Shown here one piece after another: positions 8,407-16,203 of a stretch of DNA of 64,000 nucleotides; position 1 is the stretch's first letter, and each line of letters opens with the position of its first letter. This stretch comes from Streptomyces mirabilis (GTDB lineage: Bacteria > Actinomycetota > Actinomycetes > Streptomycetales > Streptomycetaceae). Location: positions 6,014,001 to 6,078,000 of the forward strand of contig NZ_JBCJKP010000001.1 in the NCBI RefSeq assembly GCF_039503195.1, given 5' to 3'. Both the position numbers and the translations under genes were made by a program. The notes under the pieces were generated by a model. The model did no database searches and was not told where the DNA came from. It worked only from the letters and a program-made list of their open reading frames with translations.

Positions 8407-9609
8407 GTGATTCATCCGGTAGCAGTCATCGGCGCCGGCCCGTTCGGCCTGTCCACCGCCGCCCATCTGCGGGCGCGGGGCATCCCGGTGCGCGTGTTCG
8501 GCGAGCCCATGGTGAGCTGGCGTGACCACATGCCCGAGGGGATGCTTCTCAAGTCGACGCCGGTCGCGTCCAGCCTCGACGCCCCACAGCCCGGCCACAC
8601 GCTCGCCGACTACTGCGACGCGGCGGGGATCCGCCGGCTCGTCACGGACGAGGACATCATTCCGGTCGAGACGTTCATCGCGTACGGCGAGTGGTTCCAG
8701 CAGCAGCTGGTGCCCGAGTTGGAGCGGGTGCGGGTCGTGTCCGTCGACCGCCGGGGCAGCGAGGGCTTCGAACTCAAGCTGGACTCGGGGGAGTCGTTCA
8801 CGGCGCGGGCGGTCGTCGTGGCCACGGGACTGTACGGACTCGCCCATCTGCCGCCCGAGCTCGGCGGCGCGGCGGCGGACGGACCCACACCCACCGGCCC
8901 CGTCTCACACAGCTCCCAGCACCACGACCTCGCCCGGTTCTCCGGCAAGGAACTGATCGTCGTCGGCGCGGGCCAGTCCGCGCTGGAGACGGCGGCGCTC
9001 GCGGCGGAGGCGGGCGCGCAGGTGCGGGTGGTGTCCCGGGGACGGGGCAGGGTCGCCTTCGGAGCACCGCCCTGGAAGCAGCCGAAACTGCGTCCCGAGT
9101 CGCCCTTCGGGCGCGCCTGGTCCCTGTGGGCGCTCAGCTACTACCCGCACCCCTACCGGTATCTGCCCGCCGAAGCCCGGCACTACCTGGTCCGCCGGGT
9201 GCTCGGCCCCCTCGGGGCGTGGTGGCTGCGCGACCGCTTCGAGGGCAAGGTCGAGGTCAGCGAGGTCTCCGGGATCGTTCGCGCCGACGTCTGCGACGGG
9301 CGTCCGGTCCTCTCCGTGCAGACCCTGGGCGGCCGGAGCGAGGAGCTCGCCGCCGACCACGTCATCGCGGCGACCGGTTATCGCGTCGACATCGCCGCGA
9401 TGGACTTCCTGGGACACGAGTTGCGTACGGCGCTCGCGGTGAGCCGCGGCACTCCCAAGCTCGGTGCGGGGTACTGCTCTTCGGTGCCCGGGCTGTACTT
9501 CACCGGGTTGCCGGCGGCGGCTTCGTACGGGCCGGTGATGCGGTTCGTGTGCGGTACGGAGTTCGCTTCGCCGCGGCTGGCCAAGCACTTGGCGAGCGCG
9601 CACGGGTGA
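8407..9609 (+). CDS. FAD/NADPH-dependent oxidoreductase, flavin monooxygenase-like
   Basis: This 400-aa two-dinucleotide-binding flavoprotein has an N-terminal FAD-binding motif VAVIGAGPFGLSTAAHL (residues 4-20). The second Rossmann motif, for NAD(P)H, is LIVVGAGQSALETAALAAEA (about 183-202). The late motif VIAATGYRVDIAAMDF near residue 320 matches the ATGY signature of flavin-containing and N-hydroxylating monooxygenases. There is no redox CxxC, so a disulfide reductase is unlikely. The pairing with an ATP-grasp ligase suggests oxidation of a substrate or product that the ligase handles, such as N-hydroxylation, but no substrate can be read from the sequence. The GTG start at 8407 follows GGGGAGGGA. 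Confidence 0.85.
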   Translation: MIHPVAVIGAGPFGLSTAAHLRARGIPVRVFGEPMVSWRDHMPEGMLLKSTPVASSLDAPQPGHTLADYCDAAGIRRLVTDEDIIPVETFIAYGEWFQQQLVPELERVRVVSVDRRGSEGFELKLDSGESFTARAVVVATGLYGLAHLPPELGGAAADGPTPTGPVSHSSQHHDLARFSGKELIVVGAGQSALETAALAAEAGAQVRVVSRGRGRVAFGAPPWKQPKLRPESPFGRAWSLWALSYYPHPYRYLPAEARHYLVRRVLGPLGAWWLRDRFEGKVEVSEVSGIVRADVCDGRPVLSVQTLGGRSEELAADHVIAATGYRVDIAAMDFLGHELRTALAVSRGTPKLGAGYCSSVPGLYFTGLPAAASYGPVMRFVCGTEFASPRLAKHLASAHG

Positions 9610-9645
9610 GGTGACGGCGCCAGGTCGGTCGGAGGGGGGTGACTG

Positions 9646-9843
9646 GTGGGCCACGCCGTGGGCGGGGCCCAACCCGCCGCGTCGGAGCTCGTGTTGGGCT
9701 CAGGCGGCCACAGTCACCACAGCAGCGTCATCCTCTGGAGTGACATTCCGCTCGGAGTCTTTTCGTACCGTCCGCATCGGTGGACGGGGCGGAAGTGCAC
9801 TCTGTACGCCCGGTACGGCCCGTACGGTGAACGGTGTTGCTGA
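9646..9843 (+). CDS. Possible small protein, unrecognised (65 aa)
   Basis: GTG 9646 lies six bases after a strong GGAGGGGGG ribosome site (9631-9639). The 65-aa frame ends in ...RYGPYGERCC. It has no recognised domain, signal peptide or membrane segment. The stretch 9610-9909 holds nothing else convincing. Codon bias is weaker than in the neighbours, so it could be non-coding. Confidence 0.25.
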   Translation: MGHAVGGAQPAASELVLGSGGHSHHSSVILWSDIPLGVFSYRPHRWTGRKCTLYARYGPYGERCC

Positions 9844-9909
9844 CGGGATACCGGACGTCGTCCGGTTCACGCCGGGCCGATGAGTCGTTCGATCCGTATT
9901 CTTCGGATC

Positions 9910-10866
9910 ATGGCCGCTCCGACTGCATATTCACTTATCGCCACTGACCTGGACGGAACGCTGCTCCGCGGCGACGACACCCTCTCCGACCGGTCCCGGG
10001 CCGCGTTGGAGAGGGTGGCCGAGGCGGGCGCCCGACACCTGGTCGTGACGGGGCGCCCGGCGCCGAGAGTACGACCGTTGCTCGACGAACTCGGCGGCGC
10101 GGGGCTGGCGGTGTGCGGGCAGGGGGCGCAGCTGTACGACGCGGCCGCGGACCGCCTGCTGTGGTCGGTGACCCTGGACAGAGACCTCGCGGAGACCGCG
10201 CTCGGCAAGATCGAGGCGGAGGTCGGGCTGCTCTACGCCGCGGTGGACCAGGACGGCGTGGACGGGCTGACGCTCATCGAGCCGGGGTACGTGATGCCGC
10301 ATCCGACGCTTCCGGCGGTACGGGTGCATCACCGCGACGACCTGTGGACGGAGCCGATCAGCAAGGTGTTGCTCCGTCACCCGTCGCTGTCCGACGACGA
10401 GTTGGCCTCGGCGGCCCGGGGTGTGGTGGGCTCGCTGGCCACCGTCACCATGTCGGGGCCGGGAACCGTCGAACTCCAGCCATGCGGCGTGACCAAGGCG
10501 ACCGGTCTGGCGCTCGCCGCCGCCCACCTCGGGCTCACTCCCGCTGCCACCATCGCCTTCGGCGACATGCCCAACGACATCCCCATGTTCGACTGGGCCG
10601 CCCGGGGGGTCGCCATGGCCAACGCCCATCCGGAGCTGAAGGCGGTGGCCGACGAGGTGACGCTGTCGAACGAGGACGACGGGATCGCGGTGGTGCTGGA
10701 GCGGCTGTTCCCGTGCCGGTCGGATCGGATCCGGGAGTCCGGGGAGCCCGGTGGGTCCCGGCAGCTCTCCGAGTCTCTCCGACCTCATCAGCGTAATCAG
10801 CCGCATCAGCCTCGGCAGTCGTACGAGCCCTACCGGCTCAGCCAGCCCCACCAGTCCTGTCAGTAG
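9910..10866 (+). CDS. HAD-superfamily phosphatase, Cof type
   Basis: This is a cytosolic HAD IIB (Cof-like) hydrolase that dephosphorylates small phosphorylated metabolites. Motif I DLDGTLL is at residues 13-19, motif II is VVTGRP, the motif III Lys is in SKVLLRH, and motif IV is GDMPNDIPMF. All catalytic residues are present. ATG 9910 starts just before the core. A start at 9880 would add ten residues. Neither has a clear ribosome site. An inverted repeat GATCCG/CGGATC (9891-9909) abuts the chosen start. The last 50 residues form a Gln/Pro/His-rich tail absent from typical Cof proteins. The stop overlaps the convergent LysM gene by seven bases. Confidence 0.88.
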   Translation: MAAPTAYSLIATDLDGTLLRGDDTLSDRSRAALERVAEAGARHLVVTGRPAPRVRPLLDELGGAGLAVCGQGAQLYDAAADRLLWSVTLDRDLAETALGKIEAEVGLLYAAVDQDGVDGLTLIEPGYVMPHPTLPAVRVHHRDDLWTEPISKVLLRHPSLSDDELASAARGVVGSLATVTMSGPGTVELQPCGVTKATGLALAAAHLGLTPAATIAFGDMPNDIPMFDWAARGVAMANAHPELKAVADEVTLSNEDDGIAVVLERLFPCRSDRIRESGEPGGSRQLSESLRPHQRNQPHQPRQSYEPYRLSQPHQSCQ

Positions 10867-11549
10867 GGGCCGTTGACGTTGTCGATCGAGCCGTACTTCG
10901 CCGCCGCGTAGTTGCAGGCCGCCGTGATGTTCGCGACCGGGTCGTAGATGTTCATCGACGTGCCCGGCACGTGGTAGGCCTTGAACGTCGGGTCGATGAC
11001 CTGGAGCAGGCCCTTGGAGGGGATGCCGGCCTTGGCGTTGGAGTCCCAGTTGTTGATGGCCAGGGGGTTTCCGGAGGACTCGCGCATGACGTTGCGGTGG
11101 ATGCCGTTGTAGGTGCCGGGGATCTTGGCGCGGGCCATGATGTCCAGCGAGTGCTTGATCCATCCGTCGAGGTTGTTCGTGTACGTCTTCGACGTGGTGG
11201 GCGCCGTCTTCGCCTTGGCGGGGATGTGGACGGTTTTGGTGCCCACGGTCAGGGTGAGGCCCGGACGGAGCGCCGTCGGGTCGGGGCCTATGACGGCGCG
11301 GTTGGCGGCGTACAGCTTCGCCGCCCCGCCGCTCTTGGGGTACTTCTGCGCGATCTTGGCCAGGGTGTCGCCCGCGACCACCTTGTACGTGATGAGCTGG
11401 ACATCGGTGGTGGTGGCGGTGGCGGCCTGCGCGCAGGTCGCCACCGCGAGCGGAAGGGCGAGGGTGACTCCGCCCATTCCCGCGGCGAGGATGCCCCGAG
11501 TGAGCATGCCGTGGATCTTGAAGCTGCGGTGCTTGCCTCGTGCGGACAT
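10860..11549 (-). CDS. Secreted LysM / transglycosylase-like protein
   Basis: This is a 229-aa exported cell-wall protein. The signal peptide has a basic start (MSARGKHRSFKIHG), a hydrophobic core and an ATCAQAA cleavage region. A LysM peptidoglycan-binding domain follows (about residues 45-100; YKVVAGDTLAKIAQKY). The C-terminal 110 residues resemble lytic-transglycosylase/lysozyme-like domains: VMRESSGNPLAINNWD with the candidate catalytic Glu, and SKGLLQVIDPTFKAYHVPG. The ATG at 11549 has GGAGAGG at the proper distance. The leader carries a c-di-AMP riboswitch, so expression is probably tied to c-di-AMP level, as known for rpfA-type cell-wall hydrolases in Streptomyces. Confidence 0.92.
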   Translation of the reverse strand: MSARGKHRSFKIHGMLTRGILAAGMGGVTLALPLAVATCAQAATATTTDVQLITYKVVAGDTLAKIAQKYPKSGGAAKLYAANRAVIGPDPTALRPGLTLTVGTKTVHIPAKAKTAPTTSKTYTNNLDGWIKHSLDIMARAKIPGTYNGIHRNVMRESSGNPLAINNWDSNAKAGIPSKGLLQVIDPTFKAYHVPGTSMNIYDPVANITAACNYAAAKYGSIDNVNGPY

Positions 11550-11561
11550 GGCGAATTCCTC

Positions 11562-11750
11562 TCCGGCGCCTGCGAGGTGAGCTGTCGGGTTCGGGCGGGA
11601 GCTGCCCGGCCGCACGGTGTGTGCGACTTCACCCCGAGCCGTTCCGGTGTCCGGATCGGCGGCTTACCTGGGTCCCCCGCTCCTGCCGTGCGTGTGTGTG
11701 GGTGGCTGGGATATTCCGGTCGGCGGCGGGATTGGGCGGTCCGTCCGGAT
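11562..11750 (-). promoter_or_regulatory. c-di-AMP (ydaO/yuaA-type) riboswitch
   Basis: On the minus strand the leader contains the conserved actinobacterial blocks in order: GGGGGACCCAGGTAAG, GGCTCGGGGTGAAGTCGC, and GAACCCGACAGCTCACC followed by TCGCAGGCGCC. Together with the spacing and the downstream cell-wall gene, this is the ydaO class. The 3' strand of the closing helix ends next to the GGAGAGG ribosome site (11558-11564). Control could therefore act at translation or by early termination. The 5' boundary is approximate. Confidence 0.9.
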
Positions 11751-11986
11751 CGACGTGAACGTATGCGAGAGCACATGTCCGGAACAAGCCCTCATTTCCC
11801 GGTGTAGATCGCTTTCACCTGTGTAATAAGGGGGAGAAAATGCCCGATTAATCCGGAACGTGACGCTCAACTTGCCTTATGCAAAGGGGAAGTCGTCAAG
11901 AGGGGATAAAGGGCCCACTCCGCATGGGAGTGACCCAATTCACGCGACCAAGCAGAAATAAAGCGGCACTGGCGGCAAATCGGACA
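11751..11986. other. Gene-free, relatively AT-rich leader/promoter region
   Basis: This stretch is noticeably richer in A/T than its surroundings (for example 11820-11965). It should contain the promoter for the riboswitch transcript. I see no confident -35/-10 pair or gene here. The stop of the small minus-strand gene at 11987 borders it. Confidence 0.4.
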
Positions 11987-12322
11987 TCAGGCCTCGAGTG
12001 TCCAGGCCGGTGAGCCCGTAGGCGGAGCCGGGCGTACCTCCCACACGGACAGGTCCGTGTCGGGGTCGTCGTCGGGGAGCCGCCCGGCATGGGGCTTGAA
12101 GTAGAGGCCGCAGGCCCGGTATTCGGGGAGTTCGTGGCACGTCAGGTCCGGGTGGGGCCCGAACTCCCGCCCCGGGTAAGCCCTGTTGATCCCCGCCACC
12201 GCCTCGGCCCGGGGAATCCCGAAACGCGTGACCATCTCGTCGGTCAGCTCGTCGTTCGTCTCGCGGAAGTACGCGAGCATCCCCTCGTCCAGGGCCATCA
12301 GGAACTCATCGGTCCGCGCCAT
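11987..12322 (-). CDS. Hypothetical protein (111 aa), coupled to the CocE hydrolase
   Basis: This is a 111-aa soluble, acidic protein with no signal peptide or membrane segment that I can name. It contains MARTDEFLMALDEGMLAYF, a helical MVTRFGIPRAEAVAGINRAY segment, and a conserved-looking CHELPEYRACGLYF stretch. ATG 12322 is preceded by TGAGGAGC and lies five bases after the stop of the CocE gene, so the two are probably co-translated. Function is unknown. It may be a small partner of the hydrolase or an independent regulator. Confidence 0.7.
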   Translation of the reverse strand: MARTDEFLMALDEGMLAYFRETNDELTDEMVTRFGIPRAEAVAGINRAYPGREFGPHPDLTCHELPEYRACGLYFKPHAGRLPDDDPDTDLSVWEVRPAPPTGSPAWTLEA

Positions 12323-12327
12323 GCTCC

Positions 12328-14616
12328 TCAGGGCTTGCCCATGCCGCCGCCGGGTCCCCAGTCCGCCGTCCGGGGGATTCTTCTCTCCCACGTCCGATGG
12401 AAGACCACCTCGTTGCCGTCCTTGCAGATCAGCTCGTTCGAGGTGATGAACTCCCGGGCGTCGCAGCCGAGTTCGGAGCGTGTCTCGACCCGGGCGTCCC
12501 AGGGCAGCTCCGGGCGGTGCAGACGGATCGACCTCGTCGAGCGGGCACGGGCGGAGAGCGGGTCCGACTCGTCGATGGTGTACGTGTCCCGGGCGTCCTC
12601 CGTGCATTCCAGGCCGTCAGGGTGGACACGGGTGCCGTCCTGGCGAGGGTCGACCTCCAGGCGCCACTCGCCCCTCGCCACGTCACGGGCGACCAGGCGT
12701 TCGGGGCGGGGCTCGTCAAGGGTGGCCGGGGACGTCACTCCCAGAGGTTCGGACTGCTCCGGCTCCTCGAAGGTGATCTTCGGGTCCGACTCCCTTGCTC
12801 GCACCGGAAGTTCGAGGGAACTGCCCGCCGGGTCCAGGATGAACCCCGCCGCCGAGCCAGGCTGGGGCCAGATCCACGGCCAGTAGGCGGAGGACAGGGA
12901 GAGCCGGATGCGGTGGCCGGACGGGAACGCGTAGCCGGTGGCGGTCAGGTCGAAAACCACGTCCTCCGTAGAGCCCGGTTTCCAGGAGACCGCCTGGTCG
13001 GGGCCGTAGCGCGCTGACAGGTTCAGAGCACCCCGGGTCACCAGCGTCGAGGAACCGTCGGCGGCGACGTCGCACACCCTGGCGATCACCTGGCCCCAGG
13101 AGGAGTGGGACGTCAGACGGAGGCGGGCCCTGGGGCGCCCCAGGATCCAGGTCTCCCCCGGGACCTCGAACTCGAAGCAGGCCGATCTCGCGTCCTCCTC
13201 CCGCTGGTTCGGCGGCAGGTCCGCGTCGTTCCCGACGGGGCGGAAACGGCCCGCGTCCACGCCCGTGTGCTGAGGGGAGCGCACCAGCACCGGTGCGCCC
13301 CGCAGCGCGTACGCGATCGGGGTCACGGAGGGGGAGGGCCAGGCGGTGTCACCCACCCAGTGGCCGGGGAGGGACGGGTACGTCGTCGCCGGGGGGTGCG
13401 CGGCCATGACGTAGGAGCGCAGGAGGGGCTGCGCCATGACGTCAGGGTCGTTCACCCCGGGGTCCGGATCGTCGTTCACCCCGGGGTCCGGATCGTCGTT
13501 CACATCGGGGTCCGGATCGTCGTTCACACGGGGCCCTGGTTCGTCGTTCAGGCCGGGGTCCGGCTCGGCGGTCGCGTCGGGGCCGGGATCTTTGATCACA
13601 CCGAGGTCGGGACTGAACACACCGAGGTCAGGATTTTTGATCACGCCGAGATCGGGATGGCCGATCGTGTCGGGGTCGGGCGCGGGGACGCTCGTGGCGG
13701 TCGGCCTGAGCCAGTGGTCCCACCACCTCAGCGTCTCCTGGAGGAAGCCGATCGCCGGGCCCGGCGGCAGGCCCCGGTCCGGGTACTGGTGGCACCAGGG
13801 GCCGATCAGGCCGCGTACGCGGTCGGCGGGGAGGGTCTCGACCAGCCGCAGCACCGTGTCGCAGGACGGGTCGTGCCAGCCGCCCACCGCGAGCACGGCT
13901 GCCCGGATTCCTCCGTATCCCCCGTCCTCGCGCACACCGGCGTGGCGCCAGTACGCGTCCCGGGTCGGGTGGGACAGCCACGTATGGATGAACGGCTCCA
14001 CCTTCTCCAGGCGCTTCACCCACATGTCGCGCCACATCACCTGGCCCACGTGCACCGGATCCGGCGGACGGGCGACGTCGGCGAGCGCCGTGGCCGCCCG
14101 GGCGTGCGTCTCGACGGCGAGGACGGCACCTCCCAAGCGGTGCCCGTCGTTGTCATAGGGATCGTCGGTCGCACAGACCGTGACGATCGCCTTGAGCGGT
14201 TCGGGCGCGAGGGCCGCGATCCGGAGGGAGGTGAAGCCGCCCCTGGAGATGCCGAACATGCCCACCGCGCCGCTGCACCAGGGCCGGTCCGCCAGCCACT
14301 GGATCACTTCCACCCCGTCGGCCCGCTCGCTCTCCCCGTAGGGGTCCGCCGGCACGCCCTCCGAGTTGCCGTGACCGCGGGCATCCACCCGGACGGAGGC
14401 GTAGCCGTGGCCCGCGTACCAGGGGTGACGCTGCCAGTCGCGTGGCGCGGTCCGGTCGGTGAGCCGGTCCGGGAGATATTCGAGGAGCGCGGGGACGGGC
14501 GCGTCGGTCTGCGGGCGCCACACGCGCGCGTGCAGGCGGGTGCCGTCCGGGAGAGGGATCCACAGATCCTCGTGAGTCGTCTCGTGCGAGAAGGACGTAC
14601 GGATGTGCATGCTCAT
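12328..14616 (-). CDS. CocE/NonD-family alpha/beta hydrolase with repeat insertion
   Basis: This serine hydrolase of the X-Pro dipeptidyl-peptidase (S15)/CocE type is 762 aa. The N-terminal alpha/beta core starts at DLWIPLPDGTRLHARVWRP. The nucleophile elbow is GMFGISRGGF. The acid and His lie in AVLAVGGWHDP and GPWCHQYPDRG. The C-terminal jelly-roll domain includes ETWILGRPRARLRLTSHS and GHRIRLSLSSAYWPWIWP. Between the domains (about residues 309-393) sits an Asp/Pro/Gly/Asn-rich repetitive insertion. ATG 14616 starts the conserved region. The in-frame extension to 14931 would overlap the divergent promoter region and looks non-coding. Substrate unknown (ester or amide). Confidence 0.88.
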   Translation of the reverse strand: MSMHIRTSFSHETTHEDLWIPLPDGTRLHARVWRPQTDAPVPALLEYLPDRLTDRTAPRDWQRHPWYAGHGYASVRVDARGHGNSEGVPADPYGESERADGVEVIQWLADRPWCSGAVGMFGISRGGFTSLRIAALAPEPLKAIVTVCATDDPYDNDGHRLGGAVLAVETHARAATALADVARPPDPVHVGQVMWRDMWVKRLEKVEPFIHTWLSHPTRDAYWRHAGVREDGGYGGIRAAVLAVGGWHDPSCDTVLRLVETLPADRVRGLIGPWCHQYPDRGLPPGPAIGFLQETLRWWDHWLRPTATSVPAPDPDTIGHPDLGVIKNPDLGVFSPDLGVIKDPGPDATAEPDPGLNDEPGPRVNDDPDPDVNDDPDPGVNDDPDPGVNDPDVMAQPLLRSYVMAAHPPATTYPSLPGHWVGDTAWPSPSVTPIAYALRGAPVLVRSPQHTGVDAGRFRPVGNDADLPPNQREEDARSACFEFEVPGETWILGRPRARLRLTSHSSWGQVIARVCDVAADGSSTLVTRGALNLSARYGPDQAVSWKPGSTEDVVFDLTATGYAFPSGHRIRLSLSSAYWPWIWPQPGSAAGFILDPAGSSLELPVRARESDPKITFEEPEQSEPLGVTSPATLDEPRPERLVARDVARGEWRLEVDPRQDGTRVHPDGLECTEDARDTYTIDESDPLSARARSTRSIRLHRPELPWDARVETRSELGCDAREFITSNELICKDGNEVVFHRTWERRIPRTADWGPGGGMGKP
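13449..13568 (-). repeat. In-frame 24-bp tandem repeats inside the CocE gene
   Basis: Five consecutive 24-bp units (the first two identical, later ones diverging) encode an eight-residue repeat of the form NDDPDPGV. A second, looser repeat family at about 13590-13670 encodes variants of NPDLGVI. The unit length is a multiple of three, so copy-number change would keep the frame open. Confidence 0.85.
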
Positions 14617-14998
14617 CACGGTGTCCTGGGTGTCCTCGGTGTCCTTCGTGCCCTGTGGCCGTCCTCGGTGCCCCGGTCGTCTTCGGCGGGCGGTGCTCAA
14701 CAACGTCCGATCAGTCAATGCATCCCATATCGGGTCATATCGACTGACCAAGAACATACCGCCCGTGATCCCGAACCGCCCGGGTGGCGGACTGTCTGCC
14801 GCTCGGGGGACATCGGATGGCGGGGGAGAGGGAAGTCGGGAGGAAGTCGGCAGTGGGGACGGTGGGCGCTCGTGGTGATCGAAACGTGACCGGATACGCT
14901 GACTTGAGTGATGGCAGCGACACATCGACAAACCGTGTCATCGACCGAATGATCGACCGAGTTCGCCATGTGATCGTCAGCAGACAGGAGAACCTCTC
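14617..14998. other. Divergent regulatory region, CocE gene / polyprenyl synthase
   Basis: This is a gene-free stretch between divergent genes. Tandem GGACACC units lie next to the CocE start (minus strand), and CATATCG occurs twice near 14725-14745, framed by TCAGTC/GACTGA arms. The strong AGGAGA site before 14999 belongs to the synthase. No gene is supported. Confidence 0.4.
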
Positions 14999-16009
14999 GT
15001 GACCGTCGTCGGGCCGTTCGGGCTGAGCGTGCGGGACCAGGCTCTCGAAGCCGATGTCCAGGCCGGATTGACGGCTGTGGAGGAGGGCTTGCTCGAAGTC
15101 ACCAAGAGCGAGGTCCCCTTCATCACAGAGGCCGCGCAGCACCTGCTGCGCGCCGGCGGGAAGCGGTTCCGTCCGCTGCTCGTGATGCTCGCCGCGCAGT
15201 TCGGTGACCCCTACGCGCCGGGTGTCGTGCCCTCGGCCGTGGTCGTCGAACTGACTCATCTCGCCACCCTGTACCACGACGACGTGATGGACGAGGCCGA
15301 CGCGCGGCGCGGCGTGCCCAGCGCGAACACCCGCTGGGGCAACTCGGTCGCCGTGCTCACCGGCGACTTCCTCTTCGCGCGCGCGTCCCACACCCTGGCC
15401 GACCTCGGGCCCGAGGCGGTCCGTATCCAGGCCGAGGCGTTCGAGCGGCTCGTCACCGGGCAGATCCTGGAGACGGCGGGGCCGCGCGACGGACGCGACC
15501 CGGTCGACCACTACCTCGACGTGCTCGGCGGCAAGACCGGCTCGCTGGTCGCCGTGGCGTGCCGGTTCGGCGCGATGATGTCGGGCGCCGACGAGACGGT
15601 CGTGGACGTGCTGACGCAGTACGGGGAGCGGCTGGGCGTCGCCTTCCAGCTCGCGGACGATGTGCTGGACATCGCCTCCGACTCGCACGAGTCCGGCAAG
15701 ACGCCCGGTACGGACCTGCGCGAGGGCATCGCCACCCTGCCGGTGCTGCGGCTGCGTGAGCGGGCGGAGCGGCTCGGTCTCGCCGAGGACATCGCGCTGT
15801 GCGAGCTGCTCGACTCCGACCTCACGGACGACGACCGGCACGCGGAGGCATTGGCCCTGCTGCGGGCGCATCCCGCGCTGGAGCAGGCCCGCCGTGACAC
15901 CGTGCGGTACGCGGAGGAGGCCCGCGCCGCGCTCGTTCCGCTCCCCGAGTGCGATGCGAAGGCGGCGCTCATGGAGCTGGTGGACGCGGTGGTGCACCGG
16001 GCCGGATAG
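14999..16009 (+). CDS. Polyprenyl diphosphate synthase
   Basis: This is an all-helical trans-prenyltransferase of 336 aa. It extends allylic diphosphates with IPP, most likely to the long side chain of menaquinone. The first Asp-rich motif is LYHDDVMDEADARRG (about residues 93-107) and the second is LADDVLDIASD (about 218-228). The upstream GGKRFRPLLVML motif is also present. The GTG start follows AGGAGAACC. The residues before the first DDxxD are small, as in long-chain synthases, but chain length cannot be fixed from sequence. A quinone role fits the two complex I loci on either side. Confidence 0.93.
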   Translation: MTVVGPFGLSVRDQALEADVQAGLTAVEEGLLEVTKSEVPFITEAAQHLLRAGGKRFRPLLVMLAAQFGDPYAPGVVPSAVVVELTHLATLYHDDVMDEADARRGVPSANTRWGNSVAVLTGDFLFARASHTLADLGPEAVRIQAEAFERLVTGQILETAGPRDGRDPVDHYLDVLGGKTGSLVAVACRFGAMMSGADETVVDVLTQYGERLGVAFQLADDVLDIASDSHESGKTPGTDLREGIATLPVLRLRERAERLGLAEDIALCELLDSDLTDDDRHAEALALLRAHPALEQARRDTVRYAEEARAALVPLPECDAKAALMELVDAVVHRAG

Positions 16010-16093
16010 GTGCCCGGAGCGAGCCACTGGCGTACGCCCTCCCCGGATGCCGGCGTATGTCCTCCCCGGCGCAGGCGAATGGACTCTCCTTGC

Positions 16094-16109
16094 TGTGACA
16101 CACGTCACA
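16094..16109. promoter_or_regulatory. CRP/FNR-like palindrome upstream of the CHRD gene
   Basis: TGTGACACACGTCACA is a perfect TGTGAN6TCACA match to the CRP consensus, 94 bp before the CHRD gene start. TTGTTG follows immediately and TAGGAAT about 14 bp later, which could form a promoter with suboptimal spacing. Streptomyces Crp recognises GTG-N6-CAC, which this site also contains. Binding is inferred. Confidence 0.55.
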
Positions 16110-16203
16110 TTGTTGGATTGAGTCCAGGGTAGGAATCGGTCCGTACTCCCGTACAGAAGCTGACGCAGGGGGCGTCAGCTGCCTTACGGGGAGAAAAAGA
16201 ATC

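Noticed and set aside
14617..14931. N-terminal extension of the CocE hydrolase
   Set aside because: Low-complexity Ser/Pro sequence in the divergent promoter region. The conserved start is at 14616.
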